A stretch of 64,000 nt of DNA from Bretschneidera sinensis (lineage: Eukaryota > Streptophyta > Magnoliopsida > Brassicales > Akaniaceae). The stretch covers positions 36,043,501-36,107,500 of the forward strand of contig CM043698.1 of NCBI GenBank assembly GCA_023935145.1, in the 5' to 3' direction. The notes beneath the pieces were generated by a model that saw only the letters and a list, made by a program, of their open reading frames with translations, was not told the origin of the DNA and did no database searches. This document shows, in pieces, positions 10,703 to 24,400 of the stretch. Each line of letters begins with the position of its first letter. Positions within the stretch are counted from its first letter, which is position 1. A program made the translations under genes and the position numbers.

Positions 10703-13700
10703 ATGGCTAGAGAGCTCTATGAAGAGGAATCAAGGAACGCGGTTTCATCAAGTGGCTTTGTTTACTCAGATGTTTCAACAAATAATCCAACCATCCAGAT
10801 CCAAGGGTTTGAATCAAACCCAGCTGAGATCTTCAACTTGACCACAGGCATGGAGATGATAGGGTTCTCAAAAAATCTGCATCATCATCAACAAAATGAC
10901 AGCGAAAACTCTGCAGCTATGTGGAGAACTTTCTTCAACAAGCCTGCAACTGGTCCTTCTTCTTCAAAAGCAGCAATCAATGTTGATCAGTCAACAAGTG
11001 ATTTCTATCAACATGAGTTAATCAACAAACAACCTGATTTCACAACTGGGATTTCTGAGACAAGTAGTGATCATCAGAATCTACTAGTTGGACCTGATCA
11101 TCATCACTCATCTCCTTGGCAAGAGAACAGGATGCTTGTTGACGATTCTTCTTTGAGGTGTGTTTTCCCTTGTGAAGGAAATGAAAGGCCAAGTCAAGGC
11201 CTTTCTCTCTCTCTTTCTTCAAGCAATCCTACTAGTCTTGGTTTACAATCTTTTGAACTGAGACAGACCAACCATCATCATCAAGGAGATGATCATATGA
11301 GGTTTATTGGGTCAAGTTCTAGGGATGAGTATTTTGGGAAATCTGCAAATATTCAACTACAACAACAGATTAATATTCATCATCAAGGGCAGTTTCAGCT
11401 TAGGAACTCAAAGTACCTGGGTCCTGCTCAGGAGCTTTTGAATGAGTTTTGCTGTCTTGGGACTAAGCAAACTGATGTATCAAAGCAAAAACCTCAAAAA
11501 GCTAAACAGTGGGATGATGAGAGTGCAAGCAGTTCCTCATCAAGAAAACAGCCCCTTCACTCCCTTGAATTCATGGAATTGCAGAAAAGAAAAACAAAGC
11601 TGCTTTCAATGCTTGAAGAGGTATGTATCATGTCTATATGCTTAAAAATATCCTTCCTTTTTTCCTCTCTTTTGATAAAAGCTGATTTATTTACTTATTT
11701 ATTTGAAGAAAAAAAAGAACATGTTTTTAATCAATATCCAAATTAGTGAAAATAAAGTTTTGAACTTTTCTTACTTAGTGGTTGATTGATTAGAGGGGTG
11801 TCCAATATTTTGTCTCTTTGAACTAATTTAGCTACTTGGGGGCCAATCCCCATTAATACCCACTTCGTGACAATTCTTGCTTTTCATTTATATTCAGAAG
11901 CCTCTATTCCTTTTCTTTTCATGGCAATCTTATTTTTCATCTCATACCATGTGTAAAAAAAAAAAACTGTTTTTAATTTGTGGGTGTGTTTAATTTAGGT
12001 GGATAGAAGGTACAGGCACTACTGTGATCAAATTAAAGCTGTAGTATTCTCCTTTGAGGCAGTGGCCGGTATCGGGGCGGCGACGGTTTACTCAGCTTTA
12101 GCATCTAAGGCAATGTCAAGGCATTTTAGATGCTTGAGAGATGGGATTGTGAATCAAATTCAGGCTACAAAGAAGGCAATGGGTGAGAAAGATCCTGTTG
12201 CACCGGGGACAACAAAAGGCGAAACCCCAAGGCTAAAGATGCTTGATCAAGTTTTGAGGCAACAAAGAGCTTATCAACAGATGAACATGATGGAAAGTCA
12301 TCCATGGAGACCACAAAGAGGATTACCAGAGAGATCTGTCTCTATCCTTCGAGCTTGGTTATTTGAGCATTTTCTTCACCCGTAAGTGTATAGAAATAGT
12401 CCCTCTCCCTCTCTTTTACCGAGCACGAGTAAGTCTTGATATACATGGATCATCACCTTATTTTATATATTACCCAAAAGCTTAAGAAAATAGATTATAG
12501 ATCGATCCCTATATATAAAGCATCCTCTCATTATTTTTTTTTCTGACGTGGGATTCACATGAACATATATAAGTAAGCTATGAAGTGGATTTAGTGAGAG
12601 AATGTGTGTCCTCTACAAATTAACAAAAGAGAAAAGGTCAAATGCTTGCAGATGTTCTATAGTACTTACTGAAAGGTTTCTTATGTGTATAGAGAAGAGA
12701 GTAGTACTATCAGTCATTTTGCTTGCAAAAACAAAGCAATCTTTTGTTAGTTTCTACCCACCATTATATTGAGATTCCCATGTTTCATTTTTTTGTCATA
12801 TTATTTTCAATCGTTTAGCTTCTTTTTTCCCTCATATTGCTAATTGGTGTCCTCTCTCTCTGTTATTTTTTGTGTGCGTTTGATTCTTCTTAGTACGTAT
12901 AGGACCCATCTCTCTTTCTTCTCTCTTTCCATACATAAAACTAGTAAAAGTTAGATTTGTATATATATCTTTAACAATACTCTCAATATTAACACTGTAT
13001 TTTCATGGGGGGAAAAACCCTTTTGCAGGTACCCAAGTGATGTTGATAAACATGTCTTAGCCCGCCAAACAGGTCTCTCAAGAAGCCAGGCACGTCCACA
13101 TCTCTTTCTTTCCAATGTTTTATTTTAAATTTTAATCCTCCCATGAATTAATTTATAATATCCATGAAGCATATCTTCTTAGGAACCATAGTTTAATTAA
13201 TTAATTAAATCATGTGTCATAATATTGGGCATATATTAAATTAATATAATGTATAATACCCTTTTGTTTTTACATGTGAATTTTGATCAATAGGTATCCA
13301 ATTGGTTCATTAATGCAAGAGTGAGGCTATGGAAACCAATGGTTGAAGAAATGTACTTAGAAGAAACAAAGGAGCAAGACAACAACAACAATAATAAGGC
13401 TTCCTCAGATGGGGTTAGTACTGATCTTGACGACAACAGCCGGCCTCATCAGATTAATCCTTTCTGCACTACTGATCAAAAACCCACACCGGATCAACTC
13501 GTTCGAATTGACTCAGAATGTCTATCTTCCATTATCAATAATAACCCAGCTGAAAAGAATATCAACCCTAAAACCGCTAAAAATACCCTCCAAAACCACC
13601 ACATGAATAATCATCATCATCAACAACAAAGTTTTGGAGCATTTGGGGCAATGGAATTGGACTTCTCTTCTTACAATCACCACACGGCGGGTGGGGTTTC

Positions 13701-13965
13701 TTATGCTAATGATCATGATCAGAGTGTTAATCATCATCAGAATTTCAACGGTGGCGGTGTGTCATTGACGTTAGGGTTGCAGCAGCATGATGGAAGTGGA
13801 GTGAGCTTAGCGTTTTCACCCGCGTCACAGAGTTCGTTGTTTTACACTAGAGATCACATCGAGGATTGCGAACAGGTTCAATACTCACTTTTAGATGGTG
13901 AAGGACAGAATTTGCCTTATAGGAATTTGATGGGAGCACAGTTGCTTCATGACTTGGCTGGATAG
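10703..13965 (+). CDS. BEL1: BEL1 homeodomain transcription factor
   Basis: TALE-class homeodomain regulator acting in the nucleus, known as a partner of KNOX proteins; in Arabidopsis BEL1 directs ovule integument identity. The coding exons I assign are 10703-11620, 11999-12381, 13029-13089 and 13294-13965, giving 677 aa in one continuous frame. Visible parts: a [11 protein letters not shown] motif from residue 166, the SKY box ([14 protein letters not shown]) from 236, the BELL domain about 287-355, and a homeodomain about 410-474 with the PYP loop and [12 protein letters not shown] recognition helix. A VSLTLGL motif lies in the last exon, and the C-terminus ([15 protein letters not shown]) is typical of BEL1 itself rather than other BLH proteins. 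The start is the first ATG in frame ([10 protein letters not shown]). Histidine- and asparagine-rich runs occur at both ends. Intron 3 has a GC donor (CAG|GCACGT). The gene looks intact. Confidence 0.93.
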
Positions 13966-14068
13966 AAGAAAAATTAAAGAGCAGATGGTGGTTAGTCGCC
14001 GGAGTTCTTATCAAGAATGGTGATGGTAGATAATTAAAAAGTTTTAGGTAAAGATAAAAATACTGCAT

Positions 14069-17000
14069 ACATATATATAATTATACATAAAAGCCATACT
14101 TGGTTAGATATTTACTATGGACATTTAGTTCCATGGTTGGTAGTTTTGTATCTTCTTTCAGTTGGATGAGCATGTTTATTTACTGTTAGGCTAATTTGGA
14201 ATTGCAAATGATTGATGCAAGTTTATACAGATATATTTCTTGCCTCTTATGGATGCAATCGGTTTCTCAAATATTTAACCCTATTACTACATGAAGATGA
14301 CTTCACGGACTCGGTTTGCGTGAGTCACTACAGAACTGGAAAAGTTAAATAATAATTATTTTAAAAAATTAAATACCAAAATTACTATTCGAATTTTTAA
14401 CATTATTAATAAATTTTTTCGATTACGTGACAATTCTCACGAAATCACGTGGGTTCATGGTATCACCACTCACTATCATGTATTAATAAGCATCATTTTC
14501 TTTCTTTTTTGAGAAATTCTTAAGTAATTTCGATAATGTTCTATTCTCGAGAGCGGTTAGAACCGTTGATGCAGAGGGAAGAGATAGAATACCTAAGAAT
14601 TTTTTCCTCTCTTTCTCTTGCTCTTTGATTGAATAGTTTGTGGCTCGTGTGAATTTAGGTTGCAATTTTCTTGGGGCTCATCTAGATATTTTTCTTTTCT
14701 CTATAAAGACAAATTAAATTAGCAACACAATTGGGTTGAGGTCTTTAGTTTTTGAGATTTAGACAATTCCAATTAAAATTATAGAATATCATTATCACTT
14801 CATTTGTTGTGGTCCCTAGTATCTCATTTCATGCCAATATAAGAATTGCCCACTTTATGATTTTTCAACTTTGGCACGGTTTATGCTTTACTGCTTTTCC
14901 CCTTGGAAAGGTGCCTTTATTAGCTTCCTTTATAGGTAGTGTGAAAAGGTAGAAAAATTCTTATTTATTTTGAGCCTACAATAAATACAAAGCACAAAAT
15001 TCATTTTTTTGGTTAGGTAAAAAAAAAAAATTATTTTTTTCTCTCTTCTCATACTATACAATTGTGAGATAAATTATTGTATCATATATTATTCATAGTT
15101 TTATGTTAGATAAGAGCTTCTCGAAAAAGTTTTAATTTTTCTCTTAAGGTTAATTAAATATTTTTTTTTCATTAATTAAGATAAGAGATGCAAATTTTTG
15201 TAAAGTTAAAGGAAAACTTCTAACATGTTTTAGGGTTAGAGGAATTCCTATGTCAGTATCATTTATAACCATTGAAGAGGAGACGGAGAGACTTTATAGT
15301 TTTTTCTCACTTCAAATCAGCTATATATGTTTGGTACAGGAATTCTTCATGTTCTCCGAACATGTAAGAATTTTTCAGGTTAAAGACATGCATGCCCAAA
15401 GAAATTTTATGGACAAATATTACCTTTGCCATTGGAAACTAATTGACCCTAGAAATTTAGAAGCTTAATTGTTGATGAGGATGCTTTAATTCCATGAGGT
15501 GTGCGGAAAATGCATGAAAAAAAAGGAAAGAAAGAAACGAAAATGCATGAAGGAATCAAGAGTTCCAAATTCCAATAAGAAGTATATATGCGCATTTATA
15601 TCCCTTGATGATCTTGCATGGGCAAAGGAATATACTAAAAGCATGGGAGATTAACCAAAGAATTAGATCCATTAAATCATAGCATGACTTAAATGCTTAC
15701 TATTGTGCTTCAAAAGGGAAAGTTAAATCAAGAGAAAGGAGAGATTCGTCACTTCAAATTCAAGAGTAAATGCAAATTGATTATCAATTATTTTTGCAAA
15801 AAAAAGTGAAATGTTATAATGTGTTAATCATTCTCGCGTTTCAGCATCAGCTCAACATCAACTCAGCGTTAGTTGGACTTGACCAGGTGCTCGAATTTGA
15901 GCCTAATTTTGTCTTTATATGACCTTACTCTTTCTACTGGGCGGATATAATTTCCTCCCATAAGATTCTATTTTTCTTTTGCATAATGCTTCCAACTAAC
16001 TAGAGTGTGCAAGGAAAATGTGTAAAATGCTTTGTCTCTTAAGTAGGATGCCTAATAAGAGTTAAAATGAGCGTTTTAAGCCTAACAGTGCAACAACTAA
16101 CTAATTAAAGGACTATCCAATAAAGGCAACAATAGTATCAAGTATAGCAAAGCTATAAATATATTGGTACGTACCTGAATTTATGAAGGAAAGAGCCCAA
16201 TTTTCCATTGTAAATGGAGGCTCATATTCTCACCTTGTATGACCACAGCCCTTTATAGCCAAGTTGTATTCATCTCTTTTTGAAGGTCCTCCCCCTTCCC
16301 CCTCCCACAAACAAAAAAAAAAGGAAAAAGAGATAAAGAGCCCTCTATGTGTGGGTATCTCACGCACAACTCGGTACCCTTTTGCATGTACTTATCACGT
16401 TACTGTACTAAAACCAAACAAAACCCAGAAAGGGGTAACATAATAACATTAACTGGATGCTATGTTGGAGTATCAGATATGCAACAAGAAATGAAGCTTC
16501 CTTTTGTTTCTTCTCTTTCACTTCCATCTTTTTGGTCCCCTCTCTTCTTCTTTTTTTTCTCATTTTCAAGGGTTAATTTTGAAGTTTTGAATACCAGAAT
16601 TCCTAGTTTGTGGTCCTTCTCCATTATGTAAAGGCAATTTGGCATAACATTGTAAATACCTTTTTCTTTTCTTTTCTTTTTTTCATTTTGGGCCTCACAT
16701 AATCACATTTTAACACATAGAATAAAAATATAAAAAAAAATTCTTATCTGCATCGAGTTTTATAGATCGGGTGCATTGTCAGTGTCCGATACGGCTGTCA
16801 ATGCACGGGCGAACCTGGTCTAGGCAAATTCTCACGGAAGGGAAAGACAAAAAAAAATCATATGTTGGGCCCTAGATCAAGTCTTCTAATCCAGGCCTGA
16901 CCCAGAGAATCAACCCAGTTAAATGGGCCTAAAACACAGGCATGTGAACAAAACCAATTAAATGTAACCAAACACATCAGCTAGTTTTGGACCCAATCAT

Positions 17001-17656
17001 TGTTCAAAAGAATTTAGTAATGCATAGCCCATTTCAATATTGGGCTAAGAGATAGAGACTTCATTGCCATAATCATCACTGTTTTGAAATTCAGATTCAA
17101 CCAAATGATGTGATCCATGTTCTAAACAATGATTAAATATTAAATTTGTATAAGGGCCACTTGGTTTTACTAACAATTAGGCCCAACATTAGAGATGATA
17201 TGAGGAAATTTCGTTAAAGCCAAAAGATATTTTTGGATATTTTTAATAGTTACTAATTTTTATTTTTTTGCGTTTCAAAACACAATTTTTTTTTACAGCA
17301 CCCTAAGAGTAGTTTTGAAAAATTCACTCTTTGTACCATAATTTTTACTAACATAATTAGTAATTAAGTTTTACCAAACTCAAAGTTTAAATTTGTACGA
17401 TTGAAAAAACAAATTTTATCACCTCACCACATTACCAAACAAACTCTTATAGTTGTGGTGTTACAAACTGTTTAATGTTTGGTAAAATAATAATAAAATT
17501 TTTTTTGATATAAATTCAATTTCTAAGAAATAAAATTCATTTCATAAATTGTTTTTTAACATGTTTCTTTTAATACACTACCTTAGTCGATGAAAAAAGC
17601 ACATGATCCTCAAATAGTGAGTTTCTATCCAAATTAAATTTAATTGAGTAGTCATA
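14069..17656. other. Intergenic; no gene seen
   Basis: BEL1 3' flank followed by AT-rich sequence. The short open frames here (for example near 15250, 16350 and 16460) lack any recognisable domain and follow poly-A or poly-T runs. Confidence 0.6.
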
Positions 17657-19096
17657 TTTGGAATTGGGATTATTGCACCATGAGTCTTTGAATTATTGCC
17701 CATATCATTTAAATCTTCAATGGCAAATTACAATGCACTATCTTCAAATTTGCTTAAGTGATACTAAAATATTAAACCTTTTTAAAACCCATCATTCACC
17801 CCAAAACACCAATTTCCACCATCAATAAATCTCATAATGAATTTATTTAAAGAATCAAAATTCTATCTGGATATTACTTTTTATTATGAAAAAAATGCCC
17901 TTAGTGTTAAAATATCTCCAAGTGATTATAATAAATTTAATAATTATATTTATCAATTATTTATCTCAAAATTGTTTATAACACAAATCTTTAGGTTATT
18001 TGAATTCATATTTTCTATAAAAAAAAAAACATATCAACAAACTTTTCATTTAAAATATTTAGTTTTCTTTTATGATAATCTTTGATTTTCATTTATTTAA
18101 GGACATGATAGGCAATGATATCATAATATTTTTAAAATATAAAATATATGAAGTAAAATTTGTTTTATACCATGTAATAAAATATAAATTCATTTAAAAT
18201 GTACTTTTAACAATTTTCGAAAAAGAACGATGATAATTTTATTTTTAAAAAAGGTCTTAAAACATTGTTAAATATGTTCCATCCTTAAAGCTTTTATTTT
18301 TTTTAAGTAATATTTACGATACCTAAGGGTTCTTTGGTCATCATGAAAAGTAATATCGAATTAAGATTTTGATTCTTCAAATAAATTCATTTTGAGGTTG
18401 TTTGATGGTGGAAATTGATGTTTTGGAGTGAATCTGGGTTTTAAAAAGATTTGATATGTTAGTGTTATTTCGACAAATCTGAGAGTAGTGCAATGTAATT
18501 TACCCAATCTTCAAACTATCATTTTGGCACACACGATCTATGAATTATTAAACACTAGCATTCAACTCCTTCCTCACATTTTTCATCCAAATCAATCACA
18601 TTTTTCAGTCTTTAAAATATGTGTCAATTCTAAGTTATTTCCTAAAATTAGTAGCTTCTTGCGAGGAGTTCTTGAACTCAAAACTAGGCTTGCTCAAAAT
18701 TTTATAATCTAAATAAGAAGAATGGTTGATTTGGTTGTTCTTGTAGCAATATTCAGAGTTTTTTTAAAAAAATTAAAAAAAATGAGATTTGACATCGATT
18801 TTTAATGAGCACTTCAATAGTCTTACGCAACAACTCAATTTTCATTAACTAAAAGTCATTTTGAAACTCGCTCTCTTTGACTAATTGATTTGAGTTTGGG
18901 ATAAAAGAATCGGTGATTCAAGGGAAGAGGTAGTTGGTATTTCACTATTTTAGAGAAAAAAAATGTGATTGATTTGGATGGAAAATGTGGAGAAAAAATA
19001 TTGATTGATAGCGTTTAATAGTTTAGAGATCAGGAGGGTTTAAATATTACGGGACAGTAGTTTAAAGGTCAACGGTGCAAAAATCCCTTTACAATT
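17657..19096. mobile_element. Old Mutator-like non-autonomous DNA element(s)
   Basis: The ends are GGGATTATTGCACC at 17666 and, on the other strand, GGGATTTTTGCACC ending at 19087. Similarity continues inward for tens of bases at roughly 70%. Flanks TTTGGAATT (17657-17665) and TTTACAATT (19088-19096) match at 7 of 9 positions, as expected for an aged 9-bp Mutator target duplication. Inside are two further inverted-repeat pairs: 17724-17890 with 18339-18503 (about three-quarters identical by eye), and 18534-18626 with 18943-19034. No transposase is visible. Confidence 0.55.
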
Positions 19097-21429
19097 TTCA
19101 CCCTGAGACAAATTAACTGTAAAGAAGTTTACCCGTCGTACTGATTACTCAAACTGCCATGAAGAACGTAGTAAAGAGGCTAGTACAATAATGAATGAAG
19201 CATAAGGGCCATTGGCTCATGGCACCGGGGCCCATGCACCGTACCTCAATATGCCAGTTGGCCCTTTTCCTTTTCTCCGGCTCTCCGTGTGTTGTTGGTA
19301 ATGGACCCACCATGTTTCCAAGTATCTCACCTACCTCGAGGAATTACCCACCAATCAGAGAAGGCATTTTGGTGTTAGGAATGCCATCATGTCACGTGAC
19401 TATTGGTAACAGTCACCATAGCTGTGAATTTTTATATACCCCATATATTTTCACGAAAAATGGTTTTATCTTTGCACCGACACTTTTCAGGTTTTTTTAT
19501 GGCCATTCTTTCACTGCTTTTCCACTTGTTTTCTTTTATTATCGCTATACTGTTTTAGGTACGAATTATTTCCACCACCAAATTAGGTTTTTGTTGTTTT
19601 ACTGTTTTAGAAAATTTTAGGTTCCCTTATTAGGATTTATAAAATATTTTTTGTTTGTTAGAAATTAAATTTATATTGGTAAAATATTTCAAAAATCATT
19701 TTCAGAATCATAAAGCAAGATACAAAGCCAAAATTACCATTATCAAAACAAAAATGTTACCTTATAAACATAGAACTTCTTTATTTATTTTTTCTTAAAA
19801 AGGATGTTCAAGAAAATGATAGTACCGTAAAAAGAGTTGCTATTGCAAAAATGATTGCTTAAAAAATTTAAAAAGCACAAAAAAGAAATTGCCTTTCCAA
19901 CGATGAAATACAAGTCAAAAGTGAGATTCTCTATAAAAACATGATAAAATTGCTTCAATTGAAAGGCTTTAATCATTTTCGTGGCCCGCGCTAATAACTT
20001 TGAAATCTAGCCTTTATGAAATTCTTTAATTTTTTTTATGAACAATAATTGGGTTCATAGCCCCACCAAAAAAATAAAAGAAAAGATAACTATAATGTCT
20101 AAAGCTTACAATTATCATTTAAATGAAGAAAAAAAAATTGAATTATCACAAGCACGTATACACTTGTTAAGTAATCTTGCAATAGCCTAATTTGGTAGCG
20201 TCAACTCAAAATTAAATGGAGCAAACGTTTTATAAATTTTATAATAAAATTATGAATATAAAATAACAATATTTAGATTATTATTAAAGTATAAAATGTT
20301 GCTATGAGTGATGATTTCTCTTTTAGTGGCTGAACTAAAAATTCGTAAGACAAATATTATCCAACATAAGTGAAGACCCATTACTAAAAGCCTACCTTTG
20401 GAAGCAACAAGAAACATTTAAAAAATCATGGGATGACTGGGTCTGTTTGGGTCATTTATTTGAGTAAGATCTCATGGACATGACTATTAATTTCATCAAT
20501 ATTTTATAATTTAACATATTTTATACATATAAAACCTTCTCACTTGGTGGAGGTAAGTTACACTTAATTCTATATAATTATCTAATTAGAATATTTCATT
20601 AACAAAATTGCTACAATTCAAAGATTCAATTAAAATCTTTATTAAAACTAAACTAAAGTTTAGATTTTTTTTTTTAGACGTAATTTATAATTTTTTTAAA
20701 CAAAAATATATTTTTCATCGTTAAATTGAAAGAGACCGAATAAATCATTTGTACTTGACAATGAAAACTACTTTTGGTCCAAAAAAAACCTTAAAAGTTT
20801 TACATGCAAAAATCTCTCATAGATGGATCACATGACTTGCACGCAATCGGTTTAGATCTATTTTCTATTATCATCAACATAACACAAAATCATGGTTTGT
20901 TCGTTTAAAATCAGTTTTAAATTAATATTCTATTAACAAGTTTACAAAAAATTAGTCAGCAATTTCGGCTTTTGGTATTTCTTAATGTTTAGGCTATATA
21001 TTGGGGTTAGTTATAGATTCAGTTGAACATGTCAATTTAGGCTTCACATGAATGGACTTTTTGCTGCACCTTGAATAGGCATTCTTCCCAATCAGGTCAA
21101 TTCATCTTTTTACATTGGTCAAATAAGCCAGTGTTAATCCGTTGTGAATAGATTACTCACCAGTCGCCAACCAGAAAAAAACAAAAAAGGAAAAACAGGA
21201 GGAGTAACATGGGACAAGAACATGTATTAAACGTATGAACTACAATTTTTATACACCAACATATATTTTCTCCTCTCTCTTTTCTTCCCCTAATGATCTT
21301 TTTCTCAATCTCCTACAGAATACACTTACAAAATTGTAAACGTGATAAATAAATTAAACAGAAAATAGGGATGAAAAATAGAAAGATATTGAAAGAAGAA
21401 GAACCTAATTAACATCCTAAGATTTGTCA
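19097..21429. other. Intergenic; no gene seen
   Basis: Between the Mutator-like element and the end of the glycosyltransferase gene. A 141-codon open frame at 19195-19620 has no recognisable domain. The rest is AT-rich. Confidence 0.55.
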
Positions 21430-24400
21430 CTATATTTCACTGACTTCACCTTGCCTACATGCACCCACATCAATCTCTATGGTCCCTTTCTTCTTCCATT
21501 TCATGACCCTGCAACAGTTTCTTCTTGGAGACTGCTCAAAATACAAACAACAAACAAAGGAGCCAATATTACACATATCGCAGTAAGCAGATAACCTATA
21601 CTATAACCATTTCTTGATAGATCCAAAAAAATAAAAACCACTGGTAATTAAAGGTTTTTTATTTTCAAAACCTGAAACAGTTCCCCACTCAAAATAAGTT
21701 TGACTAGTGTTTTCAGAAATAAGTTCTTTCTAATGTTTTCTACAATTGTTTTTCATAATTGTTTTTAGAATAATGAGAAAACACATTTAAAAGTAGATAA
21801 TAAGTTTTCTCTCACTAAGTGAATAATAATGAGATAGATTAAAAAAGGAACTAAATTATAAAATAATAATAATTATCCAAAAATGTTTTTAGTGAAAAAC
21901 AACATAAAACAGTTTTACGCTATTGTTTTCAAACAAATCCAAACATGTCTTAATGGTGGATGCTAAGGTGCCTTAGAAAAAATAAGGCAATTTGCCTTCC
22001 CTATATATATATACACATTATATGGTAAAACATATATTTTTAGTGGTAAAATCTATATTTTCGGTGATAAAACATATACTTTCAATAGTAAAAAAATCTT
22101 TACCATGAAAAGCATATATTTTACCATAAAATGTATAAATAAAAAAAATTGCCTTATTTTTCACTAAGGCACCCTAAACTTCACCTGCCCAAATACTAAG
22201 AAGAACAACAATTGAAGAGAAGCTTTTGAATTGAAATGATAAAGCTACTTACTCTATCCCACAGATGCGGGTCTGGTTTTTTGTAAACCACCGCCATGTC
22301 AAGATCTGCAGGATTAGACATCTTCCATCTGCACATGGGGTGAGGTACGCGATGTCGGGCATATCCACTCACCGTTGTGTTCAAGGTAGAATTAAAATTT
22401 GCCTTTGACAAGTAAAACACAAACGGCTTTTGGCATGGGTTCCGGCTAACAGGACGGGTGTTGAATGCATATGCTGTGTAATCTGCCCTTTTGTACCAAT
22501 TCAAGAACGTTCTCGAGGGCATTTCCATCTCACGTGGCGAGAAGATTCCTCTAAAAACCTGAACAGCAAAACCCCATGACACCGATATAGTCCAGCTCTT
22601 CGCCTTGTCATAGCAGATAGATTGTTGCATGAGCCCTGCTGAATCGAGCTTCATCGGGATGAGGAGCCGCTGAAGGGCTTGAACCCTAGTCACATTGGGG
22701 AAGATGGGCTCAACAACGTCAAGGTGATGAAATGACACCAGTGGTGTAACCGGATGGGCAGCAAGGAGTCCAAATAGGTTCCCATACACATCAAACTGAT
22801 AGCAAACAACCACGAAAGAAACTGTTAGAATTAATCAGGAAATTAAATCCTTTTCATGACAACAACCAAACTAGAAAAAGTTCCTAGCATTAGAATCATA
22901 ATTATTACAAAACTAGAAATGTTTAGCTTCAACTTTAACATTCAAAAGTAACTTCACATTGAAAAGGAAATTCATTCCTCAATTTTGTCCATACCTCATA
23001 CCACCAAAATTGTGAGAAGGGACACATAAGGCATCCTTTCTCGCCATTAACAAGGGGTTGCAATCTAATAGTAATACAACGAAGTGATCCCAATTTAGTT
23101 ATGCCTTAAAAAGAGATTTTTTATTGACAGATTCATGACATAAAATTCATTTCATCATTAAATAAAATTAAAAAAATATATATTTCATTAATTTACCACG
23201 ATATTAAATAAAAAAACATAAGACATAAAACTTTTTGTCATGTATCTTTATGAAGCGGAGTTAACTAAGAACTTCTCCGGATCGGACTAAACAAAAAATT
23301 TCCTTAAGAAAAAGGAAAAAAAAACAGCGTGATTGGCACGCACCATAAACGGTAACATTTTAACTCGGGACAAAACAAGGTCTAAAACTAATGGCACGTG
23401 GGCCCATTCCGACACCAACGTACCCATGTATGGACAATATTTATCTACTCACCCGCTTTACTGACATTCATAGACCGATTTTACGGTCTCGAAACAGAGA
23501 CGATACACAAAACCAAAATCCAATGAAACATCTCCCCTAAGATTTCCCGAAACCGGAAATTAATTTACCGGGAAAAAAAACCAAACACTAAGCTTTGTTC
23601 ATTAATTAAACAACTACTCGCATTAAGTCATCGATTATTGACCTTTAGGTCAGCAGCTCAATTAAATTCAACAGTAATCCAAATCAAATCAATAATTAGA
23701 ATTTAACAACAAACGGAAGAAGGAAATACTTTAATCACTTTCAAGCTTCAACCGATATATCGGCGATACCCCCTTCCCCTCACCCCCCTCAAAAGAAAAA
23801 TTAGAAGATTCTAGCCTTCCATTGCTGGAAGTCAATCATTTCACCTCATACCCAGAAAAAGCAGATAAAATCAAACCCAAATAAGCAAAACCCATTTAAT
23901 AGAAACAAACAAAAAACAAAACGAAAAAAAACACACGGAGAGAATAACAGAGGTAAACAGACCTGGTGAAAACCGAGTTCCTTGGTGAGTGGTACACCGA
24001 GTTCAGCCATGCAAGCCTGCATCCTATCATCAGAGCCGTACAATCCAGGGTACCTATGTATGCACTTATCTTGCATCTTATCAAGCGCTTTAGCCAACGG
24101 GTAGCTAATAGCGAACCCACCCCCACCATAAGCCATCCCATAAGAGAAGAATATGTTCTGCAAATGAGACTCCGATAAGCTCCCGATATAATAGTACTGG
24201 TTATGATCGTACTTCCTCAACACCCTCACAAGATTCTCGGTCACAAAAACGGTGTCGTCGTCTCCCAACACGAACCACCTCACGTTTCCCTGCCCGAGCC
24301 GTAGCGTCTCGGACACGATCCGCGAAATCCGGATCGCGGACCGGTGCCCCTGCCGGTTCGTGTACGGGAACCGTGAGGTGTCACCCGAGATTTTCACAGG

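Noticed and set aside
16347..16645. Overlapping short frames on both strands
   Set aside because: Driven by poly-T/poly-A runs; no coding signature.
19195..19620. 141-codon open frame after the Mutator-like element
   Set aside because: No recognisable domain, no clear promoter, and AT-rich low-complexity second half.
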